From Apostichopus japonicus (lineage: Eukaryota > Echinodermata > Holothuroidea > Aspidochirotida > Stichopodidae): DNA of 64,000 nucleotides. Below are positions 22,301-35,190 of the stretch, one piece after another. Position 1 is the first letter of the stretch. Each line of letters begins with the position of its first letter. A program made the translations under genes and the position numbers. The notes under the pieces were generated by a model, which ran no database searches, was not told the origin of the DNA, and saw only the letters and a list, made by a program, of their open reading frames with translations. The stretch spans positions 4,437,264 through 4,501,263 of the forward strand of contig NC_092583.1 of assembly GCF_037975245.1 (NCBI RefSeq), given 5' to 3'.

Positions 22301-25300
22301 ATTTCAGTATCAATTGACAAAGAAAAAAAATTTGACATGAGAAGCTGTGCGATCACACACCTTGCAATATCTCAGAAATGTATTGTGCAATCAATGTCAA
22401 ATCGAAAAACAACGATGTTTAAACGAGCATGACCAGATATCACAGATGTTTCACTGCGAAAGGAGTGGGTTTTTCATGCAGGTGCTCTTTTATTCCATAT
22501 TTTGGTTTGAATCTGCTTTCTTTTATAGGGTAACATTATTCCAGTGTCTGGTTTCCAAAGATATTCTACATCATTTTCTCCAACAGTAAACCAGCAGAAC
22601 GTCAGTTTATTGTTATTATAGATAGTTTGTGTACCTACTGTCAGTGGCTTATAAAATGTCGGTGGGAATAGTGACCGGCTAATCATGGCTTGCTTTCTCT
22701 GCCTAATAAAATGACTATAACTCAAAGTAGTGAACTTAACGTGGATACTAGCAGGGCTCCAAATTTTCTGGAACTTATTGGATTACACCATAACGAGGCC
22801 AGACATCTGGTTTTGTAGCCGTAGTAATCATTTTAGAAATGGGAGATTTTTAAATGACTCTGTTCCCGAAATTAGCAAACGGTAGCTACGCGTAAATAAA
22901 TAGGTGTGCTGATGACGTTAGGAAATCAAGAAGGAAGGAACAAAATGCTAAATTGGAATATAACAAGCCCAGGCTTACGTATAATACAATTGAATGTGTG
23001 TTAGTCTTACTGAATTCAGGTTTTTTAACAGCTCTTGTGTCTGTGGGCTCTACCAAAGTTTGCGGAAAAATCATTTTTTCTAAATACATGTGTACGAGGA
23101 ACCTTGCAACATTTATTTTGTTTCTTTCAAGGGGGCAGGATGGCCCTATTTTCTTAATGGTCTATTGCACGATATTACTTGTGTCGATCAAGCCAGTAGT
23201 AAAGTGGCTATCTTCTGCCGGTGTGTTGACGCTACCATGTCTGTGAATTGTAAGCTTCTCAAAGGATCACTTTGTGTGAATACTTTGGTTTTCCGATTCG
23301 TATGGTGTAAGTGTGTCGCAGAGGAGTGAACAAACACGCGGTATCATGGATTCGGGCTGTGTGTAAATTTTACCGCTTCGGTCAGTTATTTATCTACATT
23401 TATTCCTGCCCGTACTGTACGGTATGCATATCTCACAAATTTTCAGGGCTCTTCCATAACTAAACTGGATTTTGCAACTGGTTTTAGAAAAGAGAAATTG
23501 GAATGGAATATAAATTTAGGTCAATGAAGCAGCCTTTCTTTTGGAGAATAGATAGTTTGAGGAGAGTAAAAGAGAACTGAAAAATGGAAGGGGATTTGTC
23601 TGCTTGGAAAGCTAAACAAGTAAAAAGAGATCGGGGGATAATTTAGTGCTTGAAGTATGTAGAGCAGATTTGAAGGCGCTTAACGTTCACTTACAAAATA
23701 CTCTTTGCATGAGTATAGCAATTTGCACATTTTGTAGCATTTTGAGATGCGATACAGCGGTACGGGATAAAATTATTCCGTGAAGATGCCGTCATTTTGC
23801 ATGCATGATGCAATATACACCCTCAGACTCAGTCTAAGAAAAGTGTTTGCTGAAGTGTCCGGGCAGGTGGGGGGGGGGTATCCTCTATCTTCAGATTATC
23901 CTGTTAGTCTCCTCACCCCCATCCTCCCCCCCCCCCCACGGCGGTCATTTTGACTAACACCATGTCATGCACAGGGTCCTTATCCTTCCTTGTCTGACGA
24001 AAGCCTTCGACAGTGTTATCTACTGTACATACACTAAGCTTATGTTTGATTCTAGGGTTAAAAAGTTCAGGGAGACATGTTTGCCTTGTTTCTTTGAAAC
24101 AGGGAGTTAGAGGTAAGGGATTACTGTAAGGATTACTGTATCACTGTAAGGGATAACTGTATGTATCTAGACTGTGGTCTGAAAGAAATACTTCTAGATA
24201 CCGTTATTCTGCTGATGGCACTTAATATCTACCTAGACTGTGGTGAGATCTGGAAAGAAATACTTCAAGATACTTGAGATTGTATTGATGTGGTAAATTA
24301 TAAAGGACATACCCCGGATATGACATTGAGGGATACCGCATTATTATGCTGATAGCATTTAATATATGTAATATCTATATAATATTTGTTTGTTCTTTAA
24401 GTTAAGCTGTTTCTACTTGGTTGGTTTTAATACCATGTATCTGGGTAGCTATAAGCCTAGATAAAGGACAAAGGTGTCTCAGACTGTAAACAGACTAGCA
24501 ATTTTCATATAGAGCTGTTTTTCTTGGCCATGGAAGGTTTATAACAAACAAGTTGTGGACATGTTATTAAAAGACAGTGAAAAACAAACCCAATGCCGTG
24601 CCCATTTGTGAGGAACCTTTACTGCCAAAGTATATATGTAAACCCAGGGTCCCTCCTTGCCACCTTCTAATTGGAATGGTTTAAATTTTCCATTATTTTA
24701 CAAAAATTATGAAAAATTTCTAATTTGGATATGATAGCAAAATAGAGAGAGGTCGTTGTGGTTGGTTGGTTCTAAGACCTGCAGTTTTATCAGTCTAGAC
24801 TGTAATACAGTACTCTCTCTCTGTTGCGTCGTACTTGGTGCAGTCTATCAGTCAACCCGTCTGTTTCCTTTCCTCTGGTTAATGTGTCTGTGGTACACAT
24901 TGGAGTTTGCCATATCTAGGTAATATCTATATAATATATGCACATGTTTGTGCATTTGTTACACCAATCTGTTCTGTCAGTGATTGTGATTCAAACAGAC
25001 ATGAGAAATGTGAAAGTTCTGTTTTTGTCATGTACTGAGCACTGACGTGTACCTGTTAGTCAAGTTCTATCGAAATATAATACTTACACATCTGTTTTTG
25101 TGTTGAAAGGCGTTTCTCTTCGTAAAATACTTGTTTTCTGCCATATACATGTGCTATATATAGTTCAAGGATATTTGAAAAAGTCTTGGCTTATTCTTTG
25201 AATATATAAAAACAAAATACATGGTGATCTCCATCCTGCCACCCCCCCCCCCCCCGCCCCCACCCAATCTTGCTCCTCTTCCAGCAAGTGAGATGTCGTT

Positions 25301-25816
25301 TCAATGAACTGTAGAGGAAGTTCAATATTTTTGCATAAATTTACCAGAAATAAATTATGTAAGGAAAAACATGCTGAGCTAATTTTTATTTTTATTTTGG
25401 TATTTCTGATCACAGACTTATCCTCATGATTATTATGATAATACGATGGAAAAGTTCTATTCGGAAACTTTATAAACAGAAAAGTATTTGGATATTTATT
25501 TTATATTTATATATATATTATATTTATATATTTATATTTCGGGAAGATCAATAATTGTGTCCATCGTCCAGACACCAAAGAATAGCAGTTACTGTAGACT
25601 TGAAGATCGTCCGTTAGACGATGTGCACAGCTAAGTAACTGTCTATTTTACATACCACAGACCACATTACTGTACATGGTAGGTGGTAGGAAAAGAACCA
25701 TTCCAATAGGAATTTACATTGCGGTAAGTCTTGGAACTTCAGTGGATTCTATTTTTCAGATGAAATTAAGGAAGTGACTCTTGCCAGAGAGGAAGAATAA
25801 TACTTGCTACAAAAAA
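19346..25816. other. Long non-coding stretch
   Basis: No supported exon is present. It holds CTAGTA-type microsatellite patches (19868-19895 and 20355-20385), a C/G homopolymer pair near 23865-23940, and a local duplication (about 24165-24210 against 24230-24275, both with CTAGACTGTGGT and GAAAGAAATACTTC). A lone strong donor (GTTAT|GTAAGT) occurs at 20009. Confidence 0.5.
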
Positions 25817-25928
25817 ATGGACTATTTAAGGCAACAGTGGAAAGTGCACTGTAAACAGACACTGTGAGCGAAAACCAAAAACCAAAACAAGAAAAGATGC
25901 AGGGGAGATGTAGGGGATGCCCACATGA
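25817..25928. repeat. Dispersed repeat family R2, copy 1
   Basis: It matches 40822-40922 over about 100 bases, with shared blocks ATGGACTATTTAA, CAACAGTGGAAAG, CACTGTAAACAGACACTG and CAAAACAAGAAAAGATG. Confidence 0.75.
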
Positions 25929-26580
25929 GTTCATTGAAGTTGGAGGCCAGCAGGGTGTATTTTGTGTGTACACTGAACAGCTTCTGATCTATTCTATCCC
26001 ATTGGCTGCTATATTCCTTTTGTGCCTTTTGAAGGAAACCTAGAGAGAAAAGATAAGCTGCTTTGTCTTGGAGCTTGAGTAATCAGATTTTAAAATTTGC
26101 GTTTTCGGGCTTAGAATTTTCACAATTGTAGCCACTTGCTACAAAATGCAAGTGCTGAAAAAATTGAGATGCTCAAATCAAGTTCCCAATTGGCATTTTC
26201 ATGAATTACAGATTCATGTATTATATATTGTAAGCACATAGCTTATAGGAAGAGGCCCAACAATATATGCTGATGATATGCAGTAATACGGAGCTTATGT
26301 CCAGTACGGAAATGATGCGAATTTCTGACTGACGATTGTTTCCTTGCTCATCATATTTGCCAGAGTAGTGCAGTGTTTTTTTCTCCTGGCAAATGGCAAA
26401 ATCCATTGGCTATTAGCCAGTAAATTACCTGAATTTCAAGGCCTGGTTTGGTCACAATTTGCAAAAAGAAAACTAAGTTACGTGGTAAGGGTTCTTGACC
26501 TCATCAGGTTTTTAAGTTTTAAATTCCCTATCCCTCTCGATACCAACTGCCACATCTTCTCCAATATTTGGTGACACCGC

Positions 26581-26940
26581 TTAAAGGCATTGAAGACTCG
26601 CCCCAAACCGCGTGCGGCAATCTGAAAAAGTTAACTTTCTGTTGCTTGCAATTGACGTTTTGTTCGTGTTGCTACAAAATGCAGACAGTAATGAAACGTG
26701 ATATCTTTAGCTGGACCTGAGATGTCCATAGCTGTATCGTTTGTACACTGTGCTGTGGGTATTGACCGCAGCTGTATGTACTGACTGTACACTAGTGTCT
26801 AATTACTGACGGTAGCAAGCTGTGTGTGTATTTTCTGGGATCGATGGTGGTGTCTAACACTTCTGTTACACCTCATTCGAAACTAGGTCAAATTACCGAC
26901 AATTGACATTTCTTTTTGTGCGAGTCGCCACACCCTTTAA
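26581..26940. mobile_element. TTAA-flanked MITE family T1, copy A, full length 360 bp
   Basis: It begins TTAAAGGCATTGAAGACTCG and ends CGAGTCGCCACACCCTTTAA, so its ends form imperfect terminal inverted repeats bounded by TTAA. There is no open frame. TTAA target use suggests a piggyBac-like origin. Three other copies are present in the window. Confidence 0.85.
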
Positions 26941-27600
26941 CATGGCTCAGCCAAAGGTGCATGTAAAATATGTGCGGTAGTTGTGATGATGCATGTAAGG
27001 GATTGTGTCACAGTCTGCAGTGACATACGGTATTAGCATACAACATACAGTAGGTACTGTGTGCCAGTGTGGCATGTCATTGTTGATCTGAAATCAGTTT
27101 TTTAAAAACATATTACCAGCATCTTGCGTTGGTAATTTATGCAAGTTCATCTGTCATATTTAAATTGCATTTTTATAAGCCACACTGTCAGTTTTGTTGT
27201 TGTTGTTGGAATGCCGGAAATGATGTGCTGTACCTCATAGCAATTACTCAGCAATGTGATGGTATTGTTCCTCATAATATACTGTAGTGTTCACTAAGGC
27301 TTTGTGCACAGCAAGAAGTTGCTACTATACTAATTAAGTGACTAATTGTTTATTGTCAAATTGAGATTGCATTGGTAACTAAATACAGTACCTCCAAAGA
27401 TGATAAATTGGTGTATATACCCCCTTCATCACTTTGGAGATACTGAAATGAGAGTCTTGAAGGAGATTTCTTGCTGGCCTAAAGGGTGTGTATAGAAGAA
27501 GCATAATGACTTGAAGTTTTATCAAAATCATTTTCTCCACTCCTCGCTTAGCTGTCTCATCATTTCATATGCACTTTAATCTCGAAAAGTACAAAAAGTC

Positions 27601-27912
27601 ACCCATACCCGTACGATGCTCCTCCCTCACCCCTCACCCATACCCGTACGATGCCCCTCCCTCACCCCTCACCCATACCCATACGATGCTCCTCCCTCAC
27701 CCCTCACCCATATCCGTACGATGCTCCTCCCTCACCCCTCACCCATACCCGTACGATGCTCCTCCCTCACCCATACCCGTACGATGCTCCTCATTCACCC
27801 TAACCGTACGATGCTCCTCCCTCACCCCTCACCCATACCCGTACGATGCTCCTCCCTCACCCCTCACCCATACCCGTACGATGCTCCTCCCTCACCCATA
27901 CTCGTACGATGA
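27601..27912. repeat. Minisatellite, about 34-bp unit, about 9 copies
   Basis: Units of the type CACCCATACCCGTACGATG + CTCCTCCCTCACCC repeat, with some truncated units. Open frames of 98-119 codons across it come from the repeat and carry no protein evidence. Confidence 0.93.
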
Positions 27913-28756
27913 GCTCCTCTTGTATTGATTCAAGCAAATTTTGTTGGTGGGACATTCATACCTATAGCTTTGTGAATTTTGTTTGATTTTACATGAAGTT
28001 ACATTAATAGTTGGAAATACAAGTAATAATAATATTTATTTTGGCAACTTGAAAGATAACTTTAGATTGAAGAATGTGTGTTATCCCTTCCTTCCTTCAT
28101 GCAATTTACCTGCCTTGTGTAAACTAAATCCTGGCAAGCACACAAGGTTTGAATGATCCACGACCTCCCAGATTTAGCCTAGGTATCAGGCTTCAACATA
28201 TCAAATGCCAAGTTCTAAATAGAAGATGTTTTTTTTCTTCTTTCAATCATCCTTCAATAAATTAGAAACACTTAAAAAAAAGAGAGGGAAAAATGTAAAG
28301 ATAGACAAACGAAAACGAGTGATACAGTATGTAACTTAGTAAGGCATGTAAACATTGACAAACATTGAATTAAAAATGATAAATCAATGAGTTTCTTAAC
28401 TTTCTCTTTTTCTCATTTCCTTGTTTTGGTTCAAATTTTGGAAGTTTTCATACAAAAAACATGAGACTTAAAATTTAACTAGCACAATTAAAGACAGGCC
28501 AAATCAAACTACAGGAGGTCAATCAGGAAAAGATTCCTCTTATTGGATTTGATTAGAGCATCATGATGAACTTTAAGAACATGAATCATTCTACCCCCAG
28601 TTTTAATAATGATGGCAGTCTAATTTGAATCAGGGGTCATTTGTAATTACTCGATATTGTGTTTCGTTTTTATCAGTGGGTGATTGAGTATCAAGCTGAC
28701 ATCCTTGTCCTTTTGAAACACTTTATTGTGAGGTTGAGTGTACTTCCTTGGGTTAA

Positions 28757-28758
<2 letters not shown>

Positions 28759-28806
<48 letters not shown>
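28759..28806. repeat. (AT)n microsatellite
   Basis: About 24 uninterrupted AT dinucleotides occur. Confidence 0.95.
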
Positions 28807-28810
<4 letters not shown>

Positions 28811-30264
28811 GTTATGCAATCTGATACCATAAACTTAAACAGTCATACAGATTTGAAGAAACCACACAGAACAGGCTTTCAAGTTCTAGTGAAAAAAGAG
28901 TTAGTTAAATGACAAGGTTAAAGCAAAAACTTATATAGGGACAGGGTGCATTTTTATAAACTTTTACAGCATCAGTATGATTAAAGTCATTACTTAAATC
29001 AGTTGATATACAATATATTATGATGATGATGATGATATCTATATAATATATAGTATGAAAATATATTCACAATGATGCAATCAACAAAGAAATGTGACCC
29101 TCACCTCCTTGACTCAAAATGATCATCTTCATTATCTGATCTTGTAGGTCATATGTATAACTATTAAAGGAAAATTGAGTAACTTTTGAGTAACTAATTG
29201 AGTCAAGGAAAGAAACACTTCAAAGAGAAGAAAAGGCTAACTTCTGCTGTATCCATATGACTGCAAACAAAGAGTGTAGTAATTGTAGGGTCACCTCACA
29301 AGAGGGCCGAGGAAGAGATGGGGGGGTGGGGGGAAGGGGGCAAAAATTGCATATGCAAAATAAAAAACCCATATCCTCCTTGATCTTTGGTTGGCTTCTC
29401 TCGGTGCAAGTGATTCAGATGGTTACTTTTTTTTTCAGTGAGAATTTTGCTTTTTGCAGTGGGAGTAGTTTCAGCAGAAATAATGAAAATACCATTTAAA
29501 AGTAATGTTTATACATCTGACATTCCTGCACATGCACTGAGTAATCTTGTTTCACTACATGGAAAACTAGATTGTTAAGACCATGGAGGTTCAATGCACT
29601 TATAGAGAGGCTTTAGAATGAACATGTGGTGGTCAAATATTTCAGGAAGTTTGCAAGCTGAGCTTATTAAAACTATTTTAATACATTGACAATTATTATT
29701 CGTTTCTCAGTTTGCCTAGGTTGAAAATGGTTGATGTCATACCTATATCTACATGTACCTAGTATGTACAGTGTATATATACACTATAACTGTAAAATTG
29801 CCTTGATTTTCTCATCTTTAACAATGTTGTGTAGGAGTTTGTAACATGTTGTGACTTGTTTGTGACATGTCATGGTTAGGTGGTTGCTTCACAAAGTTAA
29901 AACTGGGTCATTTTGTGCAGCCACTATGAACTTTTCTAGATAGTTTAAAACTAGAAATTGATTGTTATGTAAATAATATTGGATATCATCAGAAATGTGT
30001 GTTGTTTGTTAAATTGTTGTAGGCTTGCTCTTTCTGGCACAAGTTCTACTTTATGTTATCTCGTGCTTGTAATTTTATGCCTTAAAGCTTTGTTGATCAT
30101 AACTTGTGGTTGCTGTTGTAGTAACTTGTAGCCCCTTAACCTCTTAGTTAAGCTCCAGAGATCTTGGACTGTGTTGAAAGCTATTTCAACCCATGCTGAT
30201 GTTTTGCACAGGAAAGTCTCATAGTTGAATGACTTTTAGTTACTCCTTACAAATCTGGGGTCTG
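28807..30264. other. Non-coding stretch, nothing recognised beyond simple repeats
   Basis: AT-rich DNA with a short GAT trinucleotide run near 29020 and no exon evidence. Confidence 0.45.
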
Positions 30265-31480
30265 TTTTTAATCAGGGAGATTTCACTACATATCGCAGTA
30301 TGCTATCTTTATGACACCATTCTAGGGGCTGTCACTGCAATGCATATCACTGTAATGCATATAGTGCAATGCATATCAGGTGTTAAGTCACTACCCTGCT
30401 GTCACCATCCTGTGTCCTAGCACGGTGTATCATTCTGGAATATGTCTCTGCTAATCTTGGAGATTTCACTACAGATCACAGTGTGCTAACTTTATGACAC
30501 CAATCTATGGGCTGTCACTGTAATGCATATCACTGTAACGCATATATTTTCAATGCATAATCGGGTGTTAAGTCACTACACTGCTGACACCACCCTGTGT
30601 CCTAGCACGGTGTATCATTCTGGAATATGTCTCTGCTAATCTTGGAGATTTCACTACAGATCTCAGTATGGGGCTGTCACTGCAATGCATATCACTGTAA
30701 TGCATATATATCACTGCAATGCATATCAGGTGTTAACTGTTAAGTCACTACCCTGCTGCCACCATCCTGTGTCCTAGCACGGTGTATCATTCTGGAATAT
30801 GTCTCTGCTAATCTTGGAGATTTCACTACAGATCTCAGTATGCTATCTTTATGACACCATTCTAGGGGCTGTCACTGCATTGCATATCACTGTAACGCAC
30901 ATATCACTGCAGTGCATATCAGGTGTTAAGTCACAATACTGCTGACAATACCATGGGTCCTGGCAACCAGGTATCATTCTGGAATATGTCTCTGCTATTC
31001 TGGGAGATTTCACTACAGATCACAGTGTGCTGTCTTTAATCTTTATGACACTATTCTAGGGGTTGTCACTGCAATGCATATCACTGTAACGCATATCACT
31101 GCAATGCATATCACTGTAATGCATATCACTGCAATGCATATCAGGTGTTAAGTCACTATACTGCTGACACCAACCTATATCCTGGCACCAGGTATCATTC
31201 TGGGGTTTGTCTAGAGATGGGAGCTTTCACAACAGATCTCCTTCTGTTCCCCTTATGATACCAATCTAGGGGTTGTAACGACATAATCAGGTATAAAATT
31301 CGAAGTTACTTCATTGTTGTCACCAAACTGGGTCCTGACACCAGGTATCATTCTGGGGTTTGCTTATAGCTACCATTCTGGGAGCTTACACGACAAATCA
31401 GTTTGCTGTCTTTCTGATACCCATCAGGTGCTGTCACTTCATATCAGGCTTAAAGTTCCTACAAATCTCTGACCACCCTG
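30265..31480. repeat. Satellite-like tandem array, about 185-bp unit, about 7 copies
   Basis: The marker GGAGATTTCACTACA recurs at about 30276, 30459, 30644, 30816 and 31003, with decayed versions (GGAGCTT) near 31219 and 31380. Spacings are about 161-216 bp. Each unit also carries AGGTATCATTCTGG or GGTGTATCATTCTGG and an inner run of AATGCATATCACTG-like blocks, whose number differs between units. Confidence 0.9.
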
Positions 31481-32218
31481 ATTGGCATTTTCGTTTTTTT
31501 GGGGGGAGGGGGTTATTACTCTGTACAGCATCTCTAAACTGTTCAATTATGTAGTAGACTTCTGCAAATGTCAAACTTGTTGTTTAAGTCAAATAGTGTA
31601 CAGACTTAATCCTGACTCTTGGATTCACACGTCACTCGTTACACGGTAGATCCTTAACTGGTTGTTTGTGTTTCTAATTAGTCAAGAGGATGAACCAGCT
31701 TCAGTTCAGAACGCTCTGTTTTAAATCTATAGATAAGTAATGTCTATTTTTGATGGCTTCTTTAAGGTATGAGCAGTCTCTTAGATCACATTGGCATCTT
31801 TGAAACAAAGGTTTGTGAAGAATAATTTTAGCTTGATCCTTCCTCGGCCAATTACTACTGGTTACCGCCATTATAGAGGTCCTGTAGGGGGAAGTGAGTA
31901 TTACGGAATTACATATATGTTTTCTGACATGTTTTTCATTGATTCACTAGAATATGAGTACAGTTTCTGGTTGTTTTCTTTCTTCTTTTGCTTTGTTATG
32001 CAATTGGTGCGTTGCAACGAGACATTTCAGCAGGATTCATGTTTAAATAAAAGAAAAAACCAACTGCAAGTTCATTTTCTTAATATTTTCAGGTTTCTAA
32101 TTTTAAGTGATCAGTTGGGAAAAAGAGATACAGTGATTCTAGAAGTAATTGCAATTCTTCCCAGTCCTTAGTACTTATGTACACCACAGGTTCCTAAGTA
32201 AGAAGTATGGACTTACTT

Positions 32219-32360
32219 CGTGCCTCGCTTACCAGTCTCCTCACAACCACAGCACTCTCGTTCTACCGTGTCTAAAGTGAACTGGTAACCTTTTAACACT
32301 GTGCTCCCTCTGTGACCAGACTCTGCAGGTCGATGACACCCCTTCTCATTCTAAACACCC
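32219..32360. repeat. Dispersed repeat family R3, copy 1
   Basis: It matches 49080-49225 closely, with shared blocks CCTCGCTTACC, TTCTACCGTGTCTA, TTTTAACACTGTGC and CCTTCTCATTCTA. A weaker third copy is at 57205-57290. Its class was not identified. Confidence 0.75.
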
Positions 32361-32737
32361 AAAGTTGTTTTGGTTTTCGACTCAGATTTTTATCTGCTCC
32401 ACTCCTACCTGAACTGCGGTTATCAGGACCTCTTTTGGCATTTTGATCGGACGCATTATGCTATAGTCTGTAGTAGAGCCAGCAGTGTACACAAACACTT
32501 CCATGTTTGTCTGTTGAGAGTGAATGTATGTAAACTGTCAAAATCCAAATCAAATCTCATATTTCCGTTCAGAAGTCAAGTGACATCTGTCCATCTGTAT
32601 TTCATCATTAAGAGGGGGTTGAAGTAGGACAGTGATCAGCCTTTGTCCCAGTTGGGTATTCCTTTCTGCATCAAGACTTGTAGTACATTTTGCTGTATCA
32701 TTTCAATCTGTGAGGTATTACTGTAGTACGTTACTTG

Positions 32738-33980
32738 TTGCAGGCAGGTCTGTGAGGTTTTACTGTTGTACTGTACCCTCCATGGGCAGGTCTGTGAGGT
32801 TTTACTGTAGTACTGTACCCGCCATGGGCAGGTCTGTGAGGTTTTACTGTAGTACTGTACCTGCCATGGGCAGATCTGTGAGGTTTTACTGTAGTACTGT
32901 ACCCGCCATGGGCAGGTCTGTGAGGTTTTACTGTAGTACTGTACCCGCCATGGGCAGGTCTGTGAGGCTTTACTGTTGTACTGTACCTGCCATGGGCAGG
33001 TATGTGAGTATTACTGTAGTACTGCACCAGCCATGGGCAGGTCTGTGAGGTTTTACTGTTGTACTGTGCCCATGGCAGGCAGGTCTGTGAGGTTTACTGT
33101 AGTACTGTAACCGCCATGGGCAGGTCTGTGAGGTGTTACTGTTGTACTGTACCCATGGCAGGCAGGTCTGTGAGGTTTACTGTAGTACTTTAAATGCCAT
33201 GGGCAGGTCTGTGAGGTTTTACTGTAGTACTGTACCCGCCATGGGCAGGTCTGTGAGGTTTTACTGTAGTACTGTACCTGCCATGGGCAGGTCTGTGAGG
33301 TTTTACTGTAGTACTGTACCCGCCATGGGCAGATCTGTGAGGTTTTACTGTAGTACTGTACCTGCCATGGGCAGGTCTGTGAGGTTTTACTGTAGTACTG
33401 TACCCGCCATGGGCAGGTCTGTGAGGTTCTACTGTAGTACTGTACCCGCCATGGGCAGGTCTGTGAGGTTCTACTGTAGTACTGTACCCGCCATGGGCAG
33501 GTCTGTGAGGTTTTACTGTAGTACTGTACCAGCCATGGGCAGGTCTGTGAGGTTTTACTGTAGTACTGTACCAGCCATGGGCAGGTCTGTGAGGTTCTAC
33601 TGTAGTACTGTACCAGCCATGGGCAGGTCTGTGAGGTTCTACTGTAGTACTGTACCCGCCATGGGCAGGTCTGTGAGGTTTTACTGTAGTACTGTACCCT
33701 CCATGGGCAGGTCTGTGAGGTTTTACTGTAGTACTGTACCCTCCATAGGCAGGTCTGTGAGGTTTTACTGTAGTACTGTACCCGCCATGGGCAGGTCTGT
33801 GAGGTTCTACTGTAGTACTGTACCCGCCATGGGTAGGTCTGTGAGGTTCTACTGTAGTACTGTACCCGCCATGGGCAGGTCTGTGAGGTTTTACTGTAGT
33901 ACTGTACCCGCCATGGGTAGGTCAGTGAGGTTCTACTGTAGTACTGTACCAACCATGGGCAGGTCTGTGAGGTTCTACAG
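32738..33980. repeat. Minisatellite, 42-bp unit, about 29 copies
   Basis: The unit is CAGGTCTGTGAGGTTTTACT followed by GTAGTACTGTACCCGCCATG and GG. Because 42 is a multiple of three, frames stay open on both strands. This yields 14-residue repeats (for example GRSVRFYCSTVPAM on plus), and none is taken as a gene. Three units near 33010-33200 are rearranged: they lack bases or have the CCATGGCAGG order. Confidence 0.96.
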
Positions 33981-34619
33981 CGTTTGTGCAACACAGAGTC
34001 AGTCATCCATGCATTTGTGTATAGTTATTTAATCATACAGTACTTTAACAACCAGCTGAATTGTTTGATTCCAATGTACGTTGTATCTAATATATTCATA
34101 ATATCAAAGAAGTTAAAAGTTCACTTAATCAGGTTTTTGTATCTTTGTATTGTACATACATATATGCACATACTATCATTTTGAAGATTGTGTTTTCATC
34201 TAGATATGCTGGTTTCCGTTTCTACACAGTTTTGTGTCTTAGACCCGTGTGCAATGTGAGACTGGTAATCATGTAACAAGTATAGTGAACTACTGCTGTA
34301 GGTTTGTTCTTCTCGGTGATTGTAGCTAATGCTATAACCATGTGACCCAAAGGCAAAGATATAAGAATACTGGATGTATAGACAAATGTAACAGTAGGCT
34401 GTTGCCTACAGTGTCACTAACAGAGCATTAAGGTCAAAAACATACACCTGGAGCTCATTCGCCTCAGGTAAGATTTCCTCTCTTGCATGTATGTATCTCT
34501 GTGGTGTGTACTGGTAAAAGCTGTTAGAAATTGATCTATTAAATCATAACGTGTTCCAGGTAGAAACATAATTGAAAAGTAATGTTACGTTCTTTGCTTT
34601 GTATTGCTGTTGTGTAGAA

Positions 34620-34650
34620 AATGAAGGAATGAATGAATGAATGAGTGAAC
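34620..34650. repeat. (GAAT)n microsatellite
   Basis: A short run of GAAT/GAAC tetranucleotides. Confidence 0.8.
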
Positions 34651-34925
34651 AAATTGAATGGAGTTATGGGTAAAGATCACAAGATACAGATAGAACGATG
34701 CATTGTTGCATGAACCTGCTTAAGAAAAGCAGTTTTCAATACTTGCATTATATCCTAACAAGTAAATTTAGTTCTCTTTAGAAATATATATGAAGTCAGG
34801 TATGAACATGTAGGCCCACCATGTGTACTACACAGGCAGTGCTCATTGTGTATACCCTACCTTTTCAATCTGTATAGTGTTTTTGTGATACTTTTTACTG
34901 TGGAGTGGTAGATTTCCACAGGCAG

Positions 34926-35190
34926 AGGGCAGTGTTAGCTCAGTGGTTAACGCTGGTGCCTTTCAAGCATGAGGTCCAGAGTTGGAGTCATTCCAAGAAT
35001 AATGTACATGTATGTCGTCCACTTAACAGAGTTGTTGACAATTGACAATTCATAATCATGGACGTTAAATATGAATCTAAGAGACTGACTTTGGTCAGCT
35101 TGCGGCTTTGATAAGCCAATGATGGCTTCTTCGCGAGTTCCTGATTGCAAGAGGATCTAACATACATACTCATACATACAGTAACCCTTA
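34926..35190 (+). mobile_element. tRNA-derived SINE
   Basis: The head carries an A-box match, TAGCTCAGTGG (34936-34946), and a near B-box, GTTGGAGTC (one change from GTTCGAGTC) about 35 bases on, the spacing of a tRNA-type RNA polymerase III promoter. A non-tRNA body follows, ending in a CATACATACTCATACATACA tail. It is not a functional tRNA. The end limits are approximate. Confidence 0.7.

Noticed and set aside
27569-27928. 119- and 98-codon frames of repeated PYDAPPSPLT-like peptides
   Set aside because: Direct translation of a minisatellite.
33133-34032. Long open frame (299 codons) of 14-residue repeats on plus and a 317-codon frame on minus
   Set aside because: Both arise from a 42-bp minisatellite whose unit length is a multiple of three. 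There are no splice signals, domain or start context.
34926-34998. A functional tRNA gene
   Set aside because: The A- and B-box-like sequences are present, but no full cloverleaf with matching acceptor stems was found. It fits a SINE head.
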